In this document: one piece after another, positions 44,390-55,413 of the stretch
Layout: each line of letters starts with the position of its first letter
Position numbering within the stretch: the stretch's first letter is position 1
Assembly (NCBI GenBank): GCA_021234155.1
Contig: JAJEKV010000310.1
Location: 186,001 to 250,000 of the forward strand
DNA from: Isoetes taiwanensis
Lineage: Eukaryota; Streptophyta; Lycopodiopsida; Isoetales; Isoetaceae
Direction: 5' to 3'
DNA length: 64,000 nt
Notes under the pieces: model-generated
Databases searched by the model: none
What the model was told of the DNA's origin: nothing
What the model saw: only the letters and a program-made list of their open reading frames with translations
Position numbers and translations under genes: made by a program

Positions 44390-47035
44390 AATCGACAGAT
44401 CTAACTTGCTTCCTCCTAATACACTTGAGATACACGTAGAATTATCGCAGCCTTATCCAGAGTCTATATGATATTCTGAATAAATTGAATAAATTATCTT
44501 ATCTATAGCTTCTAAGAACAGAAACGGCAAGGTTCAGTGTTTACAAGGACAAACCAAGAATGACATCATTGATTTTGAGTATATAGAGTGTGATGGTGAT
44601 TTACAGAACAGCTTTGGAATTTAAATGGACAACAAAGAAATTATTACCAACATACCCTTTATCTTCAAATACAACAGTATACATGTCAGCTATTCTACAT
44701 GCATGTATCCTAACAACTCTAACCATTAACAAATTTTCTTAGATTTGTCGATGCTGGCAGAAACATAGCACATGCTAGAATACCAACTGTATGAGTTGTG
44801 GTGGCATTGGCAGCCAGCAATTTGGCCTTTTTGGCAACTACAATTTAAGCCTTTCTCAATGGAAATTTGACTAAAAATGATAATTCCAAAAACAACAGGC
44901 CATGTTTCCTTTTATAAAGGAAATGCTATTACTTGGGCCTCAAAAAAGCAGCCTACTGTAAGCCTCAGTAGTGTTGCGGCTTAGAACTGTTGCTCATTGT
45001 CAGGATTTGCAAGAGAAGATAGTCACAAAAGTTTTGTTTTGTGGATAAATCTGGTGCAATTGATTTCAAAGGACCAAAAGTGACACCGCAACAAAGCATT
45101 TGGATACCTGTGTTGGTTTTATCAACGAGCGGTTGGAATTCTTCACTTTGGATATGAAATACTGTTCAACAAAGATTCAGCTAGCTGATGAATGTTAAAA
45201 CCATTAATACTAGGGGTTCAGTCACCACACTCATACATTAATGTATTCTCCTCTGAGCATACTTGTTGAATCTGTTGCATTTCCAGACTTCTCGAGCAAA
45301 GTTTGTATTTGCATTTTATTCTGCGCAATTTCGTATTTTAATTTAAGATCGAGCATGATACTATGACAATAATGTTACACATAGGAATTATTCCGTATCC
45401 AACTTGTAGAAAAAGATTTAAACACGGACAACTAATTCTAAGCAAGATATGCGAGAAAGAAATCGAAGCCCCAATATCATGCATATACTCCATGCATGCA
45501 ATAACCATTGCATGCATTGCAAGATAAGCATGCCGAGAGAGGCAAACCGATGAACTACGGTAATGGGATGGATTCTTACCGCTTGTCCAATAGATAATCC
45601 ATTTTCACTAAATGCTTGTAAGTCTTTGAACAAATTCCACTATTACATGGTTCTAGCCTCAAACTCAAACCTGTCATTTACAAAAACATACCAAGCAATG
45701 AGATAACGTACAAAAAAAAAAATAACTTAAAGCATTAAAGTAGACTTAAACTAGCACCACCAAAAGCCAGGTTGAATAAAATTAACTTAAACTCGAAAAA
45801 CTAGCACCACCAAAAACCAAAGGGTTAACTTAAACATGAAAAAAAAAAAGTTTGCAAAGGTCCTACATGAACTATAAATTAAACAAATAAAAAGTGGGCG
45901 TAGAGATGAACTTTGACCAACACAAACGTACTATCAAATGTCATAAAAGGTACATGAACTGTAAGATAAAACAAATCAGAAGCAATATTCCTGAACAATA
46001 ACTTCATCATTCAAAAGACTACAACAATATCATGGCAAAACCATCTACTGCAACTATTTCACAAAACAGATAGCACAGATACCTGTAAAGTGATATGGAT
46101 CATCTTCAAATGATGCAATGGCCATAATAAGAGTAGTATGTCTGTATGCTCACAGCCTGTATAACACATATTGTCAATATGACGAAATACACACCTTGAG
46201 GAACAATCAAAAGATTTCTATATGCCTGAAATCTGCACTATCAACAATCTGTCCGGCTCACACTCCACCATTATGCTTATTCCAGCATCATGGCAAAGAT
46301 TGCATTGGAGAATTCTCTTATTTTCGTTCTTTCTACTAAAAAAAAGAAAACATCTTCAGCAGTAGAAGAGCATGAATAGAGCAACAAATGCAAGAAACGA
46401 ACCAGATCTACATCTATGCAAGACCCATTGCAAGAAATAAAAAACTGGAAATGAATAAACTGGTCGTTTAGTGTCTATAATCAAGCAGTTTCATCAATTT
46501 ATAGCAGCTCCAATCCTGGTTTCAGTCACTTTCAGTGGACATCATCCACATAAAAAACGTAACCCATCAACAATTTTGCTGTGTTCCAGTAGTAGCAGGT
46601 AACATGAAGGTTCTATAAAACGTTGCCCCATCAGGCTGAACCATTATTGATCACTAGCTCTTACACTGAGATCATGTTGTATGAGGAGAATAAGCTCAAG
46701 ATGAGGCCAATCATGTCTACTGTTAGATTACTCATTCTACTTCAAAAACAATTAAATCAAAGGCTCTTCCTACGACAAGGCACTGCCATAAAAGATTAAC
46801 TACATATCTAAAGATTTTACAATCAGCCCAAATCTTGTTAAATAGAGAAGATAGCTATAGCACTTTGGCATGACAAATAGGTCTGCAAACAATAGCGGTT
46901 TGGCATTTCCTGGAAAAACTGAAATGCTTGCTGGATTTCTCCATTCTGAGTACAAGCCGCAAGCATAATGTTCCCAAATCTCTTCTGAACCCATGCTCCT
47001 GTTACCCTTATATAATTCTTGCGTCTTGTTAGAGA
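44390..47035. other. No recognisable gene
   Basis: About 2.6 kb without a supported coding region. Short runs of duplicated words occur near 45720-45850 (ACTAGCACCACCAAAA twice). Nothing else stands out. Confidence 0.5.
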
Positions 47036-47039
47036 AACC

Positions 47040-47700
47040 CCGTCCCTTACGAAAATTCTGCTGCTGCATAGGCCGCAAGAAGATTGTTGCAGCTGTTCAC
47101 CGTACCATGCCAGAAGTTCATAAAGTCATTTTTCTGTAGCAAACTATTTAACATAGAAGGCTCTATGAATGTGGGCTTAGGCACCTCCATTTTTCCCTGC
47201 AGCTGTATGATTTGTGGCATTGGAGGCCTTTCTTCTGGATTTTCATGAATGCACCAGCATGCCAATCGAATAGTCTGCTCCGCTCTGTCACACTCAAAAT
47301 TACGATCCAGTCTAGGAGATTTCAAGAAGTACGATGCCATAGCTATAAACAGCACATTTCTTACTCATTGTAAAGTCAGCAAGCATTCCTGGAGCAAGGT
47401 AACCAGAAGTTCCTCTTACGTGTGTAATTGCAGCAGTATTATCATTATCACGCAAGTTGGCGGAGTCCATGTTCAATGTCATGGTATTGACTTCTTGGTT
47501 GATGAGCTTGGCCATACCAAAATCTGAGACCTTGGCCCTGAAATGTTCCCCAGCAAGATGTTTTGGGGTTTGATGTCTAGATGAAGAACAGGCTGAGAGC
47601 ATCCTTCATGTAAATATGCCAGACCTTGAGCAGTATTCATGGCTATGGCCATTCTGGTGCTCCAACACAATACTTTATCTGATCCCAATCAAAGATATAG
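47040..47700 (-). pseudogene. S-domain-type receptor-like kinase, broken kinase domain
   Basis: Receptor kinases of the SD2/G-lectin type relay extracellular signals by Ser/Thr phosphorylation. The minus strand holds RMAIAMNTAQGLAYLHEGC, HLDIKPQNILL (catalytic loop, about 47595-47565), then after a frameshift KVSDFGMAKLI (activation segment start), RGTSGYLAPGML and VYSYGIVLLEI. After a deletion of perhaps 50 residues it ends with RLACWCIHENPEERPPMPQI. APE has become APG and the aspartate before VYSYG is lost. The ectodomain, transmembrane part and N-lobe are missing. It cannot be active. Confidence 0.85.
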
Positions 47701-48063
47701 CCATTTCTACATTAAACTCTGAAAGCAATTTAGGTGAAACTCTGAAAGAAACACTAAAAGAGTATCATGCAATGCAGGTTACTTACAGTAATTTATTTCT
47801 ATGTTGGATCTTCTGCCGGCAATTGCACATCTTCTTTTGGAATCAGCTCTTCGGGCGTCAATTGCACATCTTCTGGCGCAGTTATTGCACATCTTCTGAT
47901 ATGGCAATAGCAATGACTGCACGTCAAAACTACACCGTATTCTTAACTGAGGAATATCGTTGGACTGGGCACGTCTATCATTTCAAAATTCATTCCCAGC
48001 TATAAACACACCTTTGTAAATGGGATCAAAAACTCCTTACGACCAAAGAAAGTGGTAATGGCT

Positions 48064-48421
48064 TAATCCATGGCTCCTTGAAGGCTTCATTCCGGTTAGG
48101 CGGTTCGAACAACGCCATCCCAAGAATGTGGCTAACCGCCCGCTTTACTCGCGAATAGCCGTTTTTAGTATCCACAAGAATATCCTAGGCATATGCTAGC
48201 ATATACCTGGATATTCCACAAACCCACATAAACAAGGGGGCGAATCCATGGCTCCTTGAAGGCTTCATTCCGGTTAGGCGGTTCGAACACTGCCATCCGG
48301 CAACAGGGCTAACCGCCAGTTTACTCGCAATAGCCAGTTTTTAGCAGTCACAAGAATATCCTAGGCATATGCTAGCATATACCTGGATATTCCACAAACC
48401 CACATAAACAAGGGTTTGCCC
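48064..48421 (+). repeat. 179-bp tandem duplication flanked by a 13-bp direct repeat
   Basis: AATCCATGGCTCCTTGAAGG begins copy 1 at 48064 and copy 2 at 48243; both contain GGTTAGGCGGTTCGAACA and GCATATGCTAGCATATACC and end CACATAAACAAGGG. The whole block is bracketed by CAAAAACTCCTTA (about 48027-48039 and 48437-48449), which looks like a target-site duplication. Related ends occur at 26.46 and 35.22 kb. Confidence 0.85.
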
Positions 48422-48548
48422 CCCTAGGGGCAACCCAAAAACTCCTTAGTGTACACTCAGATGGTTTATACGCATAGCACAAGTGAATCCCCCCTGGTGT
48501 TTGTTTGCCTCTTTAAAAATAACACTTTTAAATAATACCAGATGGTCG

Positions 48549-50130
48549 ACCCTCATTGTCTGACCAATTATCTCATCATCATGGTCGGTTCACTCTTTGT
48601 AGAACTGCTTACTGCCATTCTAAAAAAACAGTTGATGACGTGGGCAGAGGAAATGATGTGTGGCTCTCACGCATGCAGGATTCTGGCTCTGGCACTCTCA
48701 TTCATCACATCTTCACTTTGTGTATTTTAGTTGAAGGTAGTTGGAATCATTGGCAAGACATGTACTACTGCTTTGTTGATTTTGCAAAAGCTTTTGAACA
48801 TTATGCCTAGATAAGTTGTGGGACAGATTGAGGCGGTTGGAAGCCCCTACAAATTTGCAAAAAGGGATATACAAGTTGTACGATGTATGCTTAGACCGAC
48901 TGAGACCATCAGATACTTGGAGTCTGCCCAGGATGTCCACTCTCATCAACGCTCTTTGGCCTCAGATATTGATTTAGTTGGAAGATTGGCTTGGTGAGCA
49001 CGGGTGAGGAAGCTCAACTCGTGTGCCACATAATTAGGCAACTCATATATGCCGATAGTGTGGACCTCTTAGCCTATACTCCAGATGCTATGTAGTGCCA
49101 TTTAGATGCGTTGGACACTTTCTATCAGTTCATTGGTATGCGGGTCAACTTGCTAAGACTAAAGTGTTGTTCAACTCATCCTTGGATCAGCCAAGGCATT
49201 CCTCCTCCACTATGGCCAAAATGTGGAGGTGGCTCCCACTGACAAGTATTTAAAAGTGAAGTTACCTCCTACCACATACTGGGTCACTTCCATATGGCTG
49301 TGTGTCACAATGGGATGAAAAGCAGTGTATGTCGTGCAGAACAATAATCACAAAGCAAAGTCGCATGCTTGGACCCATCATTCGCAGTTGTTCATGTCCT
49401 TGGTAGAGCCTGTTCTCCTATGTGGTCAGGATTTGGGGCCTAATAATATACCTCACAATCTGGAATGACTGGAAGTCCACATTTCCATATCGATCTGTTC
49501 GAGAAGGCGGATGTGATGCGACCTTGGACCATCACATCATCTACTTTCAAAAGTGGCCAAGATGGGCTATGCTCTTTCCAACCTTGCTAATACCATGGCA
49601 TTGTAGTAAAGCCTGTTGGAAGAAAAAAATGAGCTCAATGGTTCTCTTGATGGAATCTGAAGACGCACAAGTGCATACAGGTCTAAACTAAAAAGGATCA
49701 CCATCATTTGCGACATTACCTTGATGCTTGTTTCCTTCTTAGCAAACTCTGGGATACAGGTGCCTTGGAATAGGTTAAAATGATACACTACCAGCAGTAG
49801 AATAATTTCATGCTCATACGAGTGCTATAGCGCTACCTACATACACATTTGCCCATGAAGAAGCATAGACTGATAGCTTCCATTTGTATGGGTGTGCATT
49901 GCCAACAGGGAGTCATTGAAAGATGACTGCCAAGGTTTTTCCCTCGAAACGTTTGGGGGTAAGGGTTTTTTAATCCTAATAGAAAATACGCTTCTTATTC
50001 CATTTGTTTGGGTTCTATATGTCAGTTTGCCTCCATGGACGATACGCTTCTTGTTCCCTTTGTTTGGGTTCTATATGTCAGTGTGCCTCCATGGACGATA
50101 AAAATACATTCATTCATTCTATTTATTTCC
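48549..50130 (+). mobile_element. Old, degraded LINE fragment
   Basis: Broken frames show a diverged reverse transcriptase: CFVDFAKAFEH (about 48770-48800), GCPLSSTLFGL (about 48925-48957), a mutated catalytic box (QLIYADSVDLLAYTPDAM, about 49030-49095) and FIGMRVN (about 49130). The 3' end reads GCCTCCATGGACGATAAAA with an ATTC-unit tail (50108-50130). Related to, but clearly more diverged than, the 51-55 kb element. Confidence 0.75.
49986..50097 (+). repeat. 56-bp tandem duplication at the LINE 3' end
   Basis: ATACGCTTCTTATTCCATTT...CCTCCATGGACG is present twice, at 49986-50041 and 50042-50097, with five or fewer differences. It duplicates the 3' untranslated end of the LINE, a place where reverse transcriptase binding is expected. 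Confidence 0.85.
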
Positions 50131-51447
50131 TATAGTTTTAGTATCCTTTTGAATAAAACATGAGAAAGGAGGGTCCACACAGTTAACGAGTTACCCTTTT
50201 GGGTTGATCAACCAACATGGGTCCCTCAAACACCAGTACACTCTAGGGGATAATCATGGTTATGAAATTTTTAGTGTTGAGAGTTGGCTTGTAGAGTCAA
50301 CTCAAAATTGGACCACCATATTCAAGGGCAAGGTTCCATTTCTGAAGGGTTAAAATATAGTTACTTACATTTCATGATCTCATGAAATACAAACATCCAA
50401 TAAAGAATGGAAAGATAATGATATTTTTGGATTGCCCCCTATTATGGGGCAATTCGTTAGAGGAAGGATGGACTTAGATATATTTCGGCATTATATAGGC
50501 ATATTTCATGATCTGACGGCCATTATCACTAATCGTTTTTCCGGTGATGAAAAACTTTTTTGTATTTTCATATGAATATGCCTTAAGGTTTTTTGTATTT
50601 TGAACGTAAATGTTTTTTTTTTTTGAACGAGACTGACTTTTTTATAATAGATTCTAGGTAGATCAAGGGTTTTTGCAAGTCTGCCATAGCCTGCTCTGCA
50701 TCTGGATTTCAAAGGTTTCGACAAATTTGAGGGCTTTTAGCAGATCTGAGTCTTCAACGAATTTGCGACTGATTTGTAGTATCTTCAGTAGATTTAGGAT
50801 GGACTAGCAGATTTAGAATGGATTTGGAGTGGATTCGCGACTGTTTTAAAGAAAGCTTGAAATTTTTTTCGATGGCTTTGAAAAAAGCCAGAAGTTTAAG
50901 GCTTGCAAGCTTCTCGTTGTATCTAACTAATAGGGTCTCTGCCATTCTGCTAAAAAAAAAAAAAAAACTATTCTATTCTATTCTATTCCTTTGCTTTGGA
51001 TGCGGGGATACTTTCTCAGAAGCTGCACTTCGGATGTTGCATTCACAACTGGACTTCTGTGTAAAGTTTTCTACTCTAAAAGCTCAATCTATATTGGCTT
51101 TGCAAGGATGCATTAGTACAAATATGTAATCATCTATTTCAAAAGCATCAATTATCCATTTCATTTTCAAACACAACCGTCTTTGTCTTTGCAAGTATGA
51201 ATTGGGTCTTCTTTTTCATATTGGCCAAAGCAATATCTCCAATCTATTCTGGTTTATTCCCTTGAAGATCTTTGACTAATAAGCATGATGATGCTGCCAT
51301 TTGATCTATTGATTCACCCTCCATAAAATATGAGTTAGGCTTGGTGCCAGAAAAAAACATGTTATGGATGCATTTCAATTTACTTCTATCACTAAACTTG
51401 AAAAACTCTATCTTCTCATACTTAGACAGCGCCCGAGACCTTTTCGT

Positions 51448-52171
51448 ATGCCACCGAAAAAGAAGGGATCACCTTGCAAAGGTGATCTCGCCGAAAGTAT
51501 GAGGGGGATTGCAACTATCTATGCCGGCCCTTATTCAGGATCTTAAACCGGAGATAATAGGGTTAAGGAGAGAGGTTTCTGGAATGAGAAAGGTTCTTGA
51601 TGATCTGGTGCTCCAAAATTCCGATTTGAAGCTCCAGAATATTGAACTTGCTAACCAAAAAACATCAACAGATTACACTACACAGATTGAAGCCCTTGAA
51701 GGAAAATTAGCAGCCTTGGTGGCAGAAACCACTAAGGAGCAGATGATCAAGCATCACGATTTTATCTCCTCAGAGCAAGCAGACCAAGAAATCAGAGCGA
51801 AAAATATTAAGATTTCGGGCATCCTTGAGCCTGAAAATGAGGATATCTTGAATACAATCACACGGTTTTTCGCAGAGACAATGCATTTGCATGAACCTAG
51901 ATTTATGTCAGCAAGAAGAATAGGGAAACCCGGGTTACATACTCGCCCTATCATTGTTAAATTTGGAAGTAAGGAAGACAGAGACCGAGTCATGCAAAAT
52001 AGAGGAGCACTTAAAGGGGAACGGATCTGGTTGGACATGGATTTAACTCCAACCCAAGTGGAGCACAGGAAAAGGGAATGGCAGAAAGTTAAAGAAGCCA
52101 GAACATCAGGACTGGTGGCTTATTTAGATCAAGGAGGCAAAGCAATCATAACAAACAGGAAAAGAAGCTAG
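51448..52171 (+). CDS. LINE ORF1 (coiled coil plus RRM-like nucleic-acid-binding region)
   Basis: ORF1 proteins of LINEs coat the element RNA and help target-primed integration. The likely start is the ATG at 51448 (MPPKKKGSPCKGDLAESM, a basic N-terminus). A run of five G at 51502-51506 appears to carry one base too many, moving into the frame of 51509-52171. That frame has a heptad-like coiled coil (IIGLRREVSGMRKVLDDLVL...), then an RRM-like part (KNIKISGILEPENEDIL, RPIIVKFGSKEDRDRVM) as in L1/CR1-type ORF1p. It ends in TAG at 52169-52171, in the same frame as ORF2. Confidence 0.7.
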
Positions 52172-54853
52172 GAAACAGGGACCTTGAGAGTGAGTTTCTG
52201 GAATGCACATGGGCTTAATCAGGCAAAGATAAATGCCACGGTTGATATATGGAATGACAATGACTTATTATTATTTACAGAGACTTGGGCACATCAATTT
52301 CGCTCCCTGCCTGAAGTACCTGGTTATAATTTAGTGGGCCAAATCTGGAATGAGAAAATAGCAGGAGTAGGGCGTGGTTCTGGTGGTATTGCAGTCTACA
52401 TTAAGACCAATTTGAATTCTATGGTACAGGTTGTGAGACAAGATCATGATAACCAATATGTGTGGCTCCAGATTAAGACAAATAGGGTAAATCTATTTCT
52501 AGCTGTATGTTACTTTGCACCACATAACGCTTCAGTCTATAATAAGAGGGCTCTAAATAAAGATGATCCTTTTGGAAACCTCTGTTCTGATGTCATTCAT
52601 TTCAGTGCACATGGAGACATATTGATTTTAGGTGACTTCAATGGGCGCACAGGAAAGAAGCAGACAAAAACATTTGCAGATCTCTCGGATATGGTTTTAG
52701 ATGAAATTGAAGATACAGAATATGTGAGAGATTCTGAGGATCAGCTTTCCAACAGCATGGGCGATTTGCTCCTAGAATTCGGTACCACATGTGGGCTGAA
52801 AATTCTTAATGGCATAAAACCTTTTACACAATCAGGGAAGCTCACCTATTTGAGTCATGCAGGATCAAGCACGGTTGATTATCTCATGGCAAAGGATGTA
52901 CATCATATCAAAGATTTTTGGATAGGAGGAAAACTTCCAGAATCTGATCATACCCCATTGTTCATGGTGCTTAAAGCAAGCCTAGGGGCTGATTCAAGTC
53001 AGCCACGCTTCCACCCCCGGGTCAAAGTAAATTATAACATGCATGAAGCTTATGAAAAACATATTGAGGATGTGCTTACACAAGCAACTTGGTCAGGACG
53101 GTTTGATTCAGATGCAAATCAATTTGCAACATTGGTGTTGGACGCTGCAAAAAAGATCTTTGGCATGACAAAAAAGCGCATATTAGGAAGACCATGTAAT
53201 TCGTGGTGGGATGCTGACTGCCAGGCTGCAAGAAACAGATTGCCAAAAAATTGTATAAACAAACCCAAATGGTACAGGCGAGTGCTTAGGAGCAAAAAGC
53301 AAGCTTACTATAAGCAGAGGCAGATAGATTTAACCACAAAATTTATGCAAACGCCAAGAACCTTTTGGGAAGTGTTCAAGGGCAGATTTGAGCATACATG
53401 TTTGGATGAGAATGCTTTGCTAAAACTGGTTACAGATATTTATGAAAAGCATGGATATGATAACATGCCAAATTTGGCCTCCAACGCCTATCTTACTTTT
53501 ACAGATGCTGAAGTAGGAGAGGTATTAAAAGATATGGCCAACAATAAGTCTCATGACCTGGATGGCATTTGTGTGGAGCTATTTAAATGGGGCGGTGAAA
53601 GGACACTGGCATTGCTTACAGATTTGCTCAATAAAAGTATCAAGAATGGTCTACCTGCTGGCTGGAGGATTAACAGGGTCCACCCAATTCATAAACAAGG
53701 GGACAAACGTGATGTGGCAAATTACAGAACGATTCTTATTGGAAGCACTTTTGCTAAGATCTTAGGCAGTCTGTTAGAGCGCAGACTAAGCTCATGGGCT
53801 GAAGAACATGCTAAACGCTCTCCATGCCAAGCGGGCTTCAGGAAGGGACATAACACTTTGGATCATGCCCTTGCTCTCCGAGTGTCAATAGAGAAAGCTA
53901 AGAATCCTAACGCAGCGCTATATGTGGCATTTATTGATTTTGCGAAAGCATTTGATACTGTTCCAAGAGGAAAGTTAAGTGACAGGATGATCCAAATTGA
54001 AGTTCCGGCAGAAATTAGACAAGCAATAGCTCAATTGTACTCTGAGGTACTGATAAAAATCTCTTTGGATTTAAGCGCATTAGTGAGAAGTACTATCGGG
54101 GTGCGGCAGGGGTGTCCGCTATCTCCAACTCTCTTTGGCATATTCATCGATGAACTAGAAGACTGGATGAAAGACCATTCTTTGCCAGGCACGAAAATAG
54201 GTATATATCTCATTCAACTTTTGTTATATGCTGACGACGTGGTTCTTTTAGCCAATAAGAAACATGTGCTACAGAAGCATTTGCAAGTGCTTGAATCTTT
54301 TTGTCTTGATAAAGGGATGAAGGTAAATATAGCAAAATCGAAAGTGATGGTATTTGGCACTAGGGAGAGACCAGATTTCGTTTACCAAGGCCAAACACTT
54401 GAAATAGTGGACTGCTATAAATACCTGGGAATTGATTTTGCTTCACAATACAATTGGAAAGAATGTATTAAGAGAAGAGTTGCAGGAGGCAAATCAGCGT
54501 TGTATGGCATGCTAACAAAATGCAGCAAAGCATCATTAGTTGATTGGGGGCTAAAAAAAGTGCTTTTTAAGACACTTGTGCAAACGGTGCTATTGTATGG
54601 TGCGCCCATTTGGGGGCCAGGAAGCTCATCTAGGATGTGGAGCCAAATAGAATCAGTGCAAAAAATGTTCTTAAGAGAGGAACTCGGAATCAAATCCCAG
54701 ACATCGTATGCAATAATACTTGCAGAAGCCGGTATGCTACCGTTAGAGCTTGAAGCTCTCTATCAAACCGTAAATTTTGTGAACAGACTAAAGAAGCAAG
54801 AATCGACTCGAATCTCATATCAGGCCATGATGGATGCGGTCAGGGATGGTTAA
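52172..54853 (+). CDS. LINE ORF2: APE-type endonuclease and reverse transcriptase
   Basis: ORF2 nicks target DNA and reverse-transcribes the element RNA. Numbering from 52184 (TTG), the endonuclease is residues 1-260: N7 (FWNAHG), E33 (TETW), D151/N153 (GDFNGR) and D255/H256 (SDHTPL). The RT is about residues 480-740: FRKGHNTLDHALAL, FIDFAKAFDTV (about 583-593), GVRQGCPLSPTLFGIFIDEL and the catalytic YADD at 682-685. No RNase H is seen. There is no ATG until residue 80, beyond two endonuclease active-site residues, and only 12 bases separate the ORF1 stop from the first endonuclease codon in the same frame. The frame is lost at 54853 by an indel before the C-terminal finger. Confidence 0.92.
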   Translation, partial: ETGTLRVSFWNAHGLNQAKINATVDIWNDNDLLLFTETWAHQFRSLPEVPGYNLVGQIWNEKIAGVGRGSGGIAVYIKTNLNSMVQVVRQDHDNQYVWLQIKTNRVNLFLAVCYFAPHNASVYNKRALNKDDPFGNLCSDVIHFSAHGDILILGDFNGRTGKKQTKTFADLSDMVLDEIEDTEYVRDSEDQLSNSMGDLLLEFGTTCGLKILNGIKPFTQSGKLTYLSHAGSSTVDYLMAKDVHHIKDFWIGGKLPESDHTPLFMVLKASLGADSSQPRFHPRVKVNYNMHEAYEKHIEDVLTQATWSGRFDSDANQFATLVLDAAKKIFGMTKKRILGRPCNSWWDADCQAARNRLPKNCINKPKWYRRVLRSKKQAYYKQRQIDLTTKFMQTPRTFWEVFKGRFEHTCLDENALLKLVTDIYEKHGYDNMPNLASNAYLTFTDAEVGEVLKDMANNKSHDLDGICVELFKWGGERTLALLTDLLNKSIKNGLPAGWRINRVHPIHKQGDKRDVANYRTILIGSTFAKILGSLLERRLSSWAEEHAKRSPCQAGFRKGHNTLDHALALRVSIEKAKNPNAALYVAFIDFAKAFDTVPRGKLSDRMIQIEVPAEIRQAIAQLYSEVLIKISLDLSALVRSTIGVRQGCPLSPTLFGIFIDELEDWMKDHSLPGTKIGIYLIQLLLYADDVVLLANKKHVLQKHLQVLESFCLDKGMKVNIAKSKVMVFGTRERPDFVYQGQTLEIVDCYKYLGIDFASQYNWKECIKRRVAGGKSALYGMLTKCSKASLVDWGLKKVLFKTLVQTVLLYGAPIWGPGSSSRMWSQIESVQKMFLREELGIKSQTSYAIILAEAGMLPLELEALYQTVNFVNRLKKQESTRISYQAMMDAVRDG

Positions 54854-55348
54854 AAGATTTTCGAATTGGGCAAAAAGTGGGGGCTTTCGTAAACTAACCG
54901 CCATCCGACAAAGAGGAAGCAAGAACACTATTAGAAAGGCTTGCAATAGACCTTTTATGGGCTGTCCTGTGCAGCAAGATGCTATACTACGAGGGAAAGT
55001 CAATCACATGGACGAATATAAGAGTCAACCATACTTAGATGCCGATATTCCAAAGATATACAAACAAACAATAGCGAGATATAGAACTAGCTCACACGTG
55101 ATTGGAGATAGAGACAAAGTGTGATGGTTTAGAGTTCCACAGAAGATAGGAAGTGTAAATTATGTGGTTCAGGTAGAGTGGAAGACGAAGACCATGCATT
55201 TTTACATTGTTCGGTTTATGCACACATTAGAGATGAGTTTGACATACACGTAGATGATTTCTTTACATTGCTAAATATGGAACCTTATTTTTTAGGTGAG
55301 TATCTAACCAAGGTTGATACACATCGGAAATTTTTGTTGACGTTGTAA
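54854..55348 (+). pseudogene. Out-of-frame C-terminal part of LINE ORF2, with zinc finger
   Basis: Comparison with the 3.0-4.5 kb copy shows that the protein originally continued to about 55348. Pieces visible in different frames: LLERLAIDLLW, QPYLDADIPKIYKQ and RKCKLCGSGRVEDEDHAFLH followed by C (a CxxC...H...C finger), ending LTL-stop at 55346-55348. At least three indels separate them. Confidence 0.75.
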
Positions 55349-55413
55349 ATAGAGTGCTCCATGACCTCTCAAGGTCCTAAGAGAGCATCGACCAAATAAA
55401 TAAATAAATAAAT

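Larger units (their letters stand above)
51400..55413 (+). mobile_element. Nearly complete LINE with tetranucleotide tail
   Basis: Encloses ORF1, ORF2 and the broken C-terminus. The 3' untranslated end (GTGCTCCATGACCTCTCAAG, about 55353) leads into a tail of AAAT units (55394-55413). The 5' border is uncertain; I place it a little before the ORF1 ATG. It is the youngest-looking of at least three related copies in the window. Confidence 0.85.

Noticed and set aside
48064-48421. Two spaced repeats, considered as a CRISPR-like array
   Set aside because: Units are 179 bp, adjacent, without spacers, in a plant genome; it is a tandem duplication.
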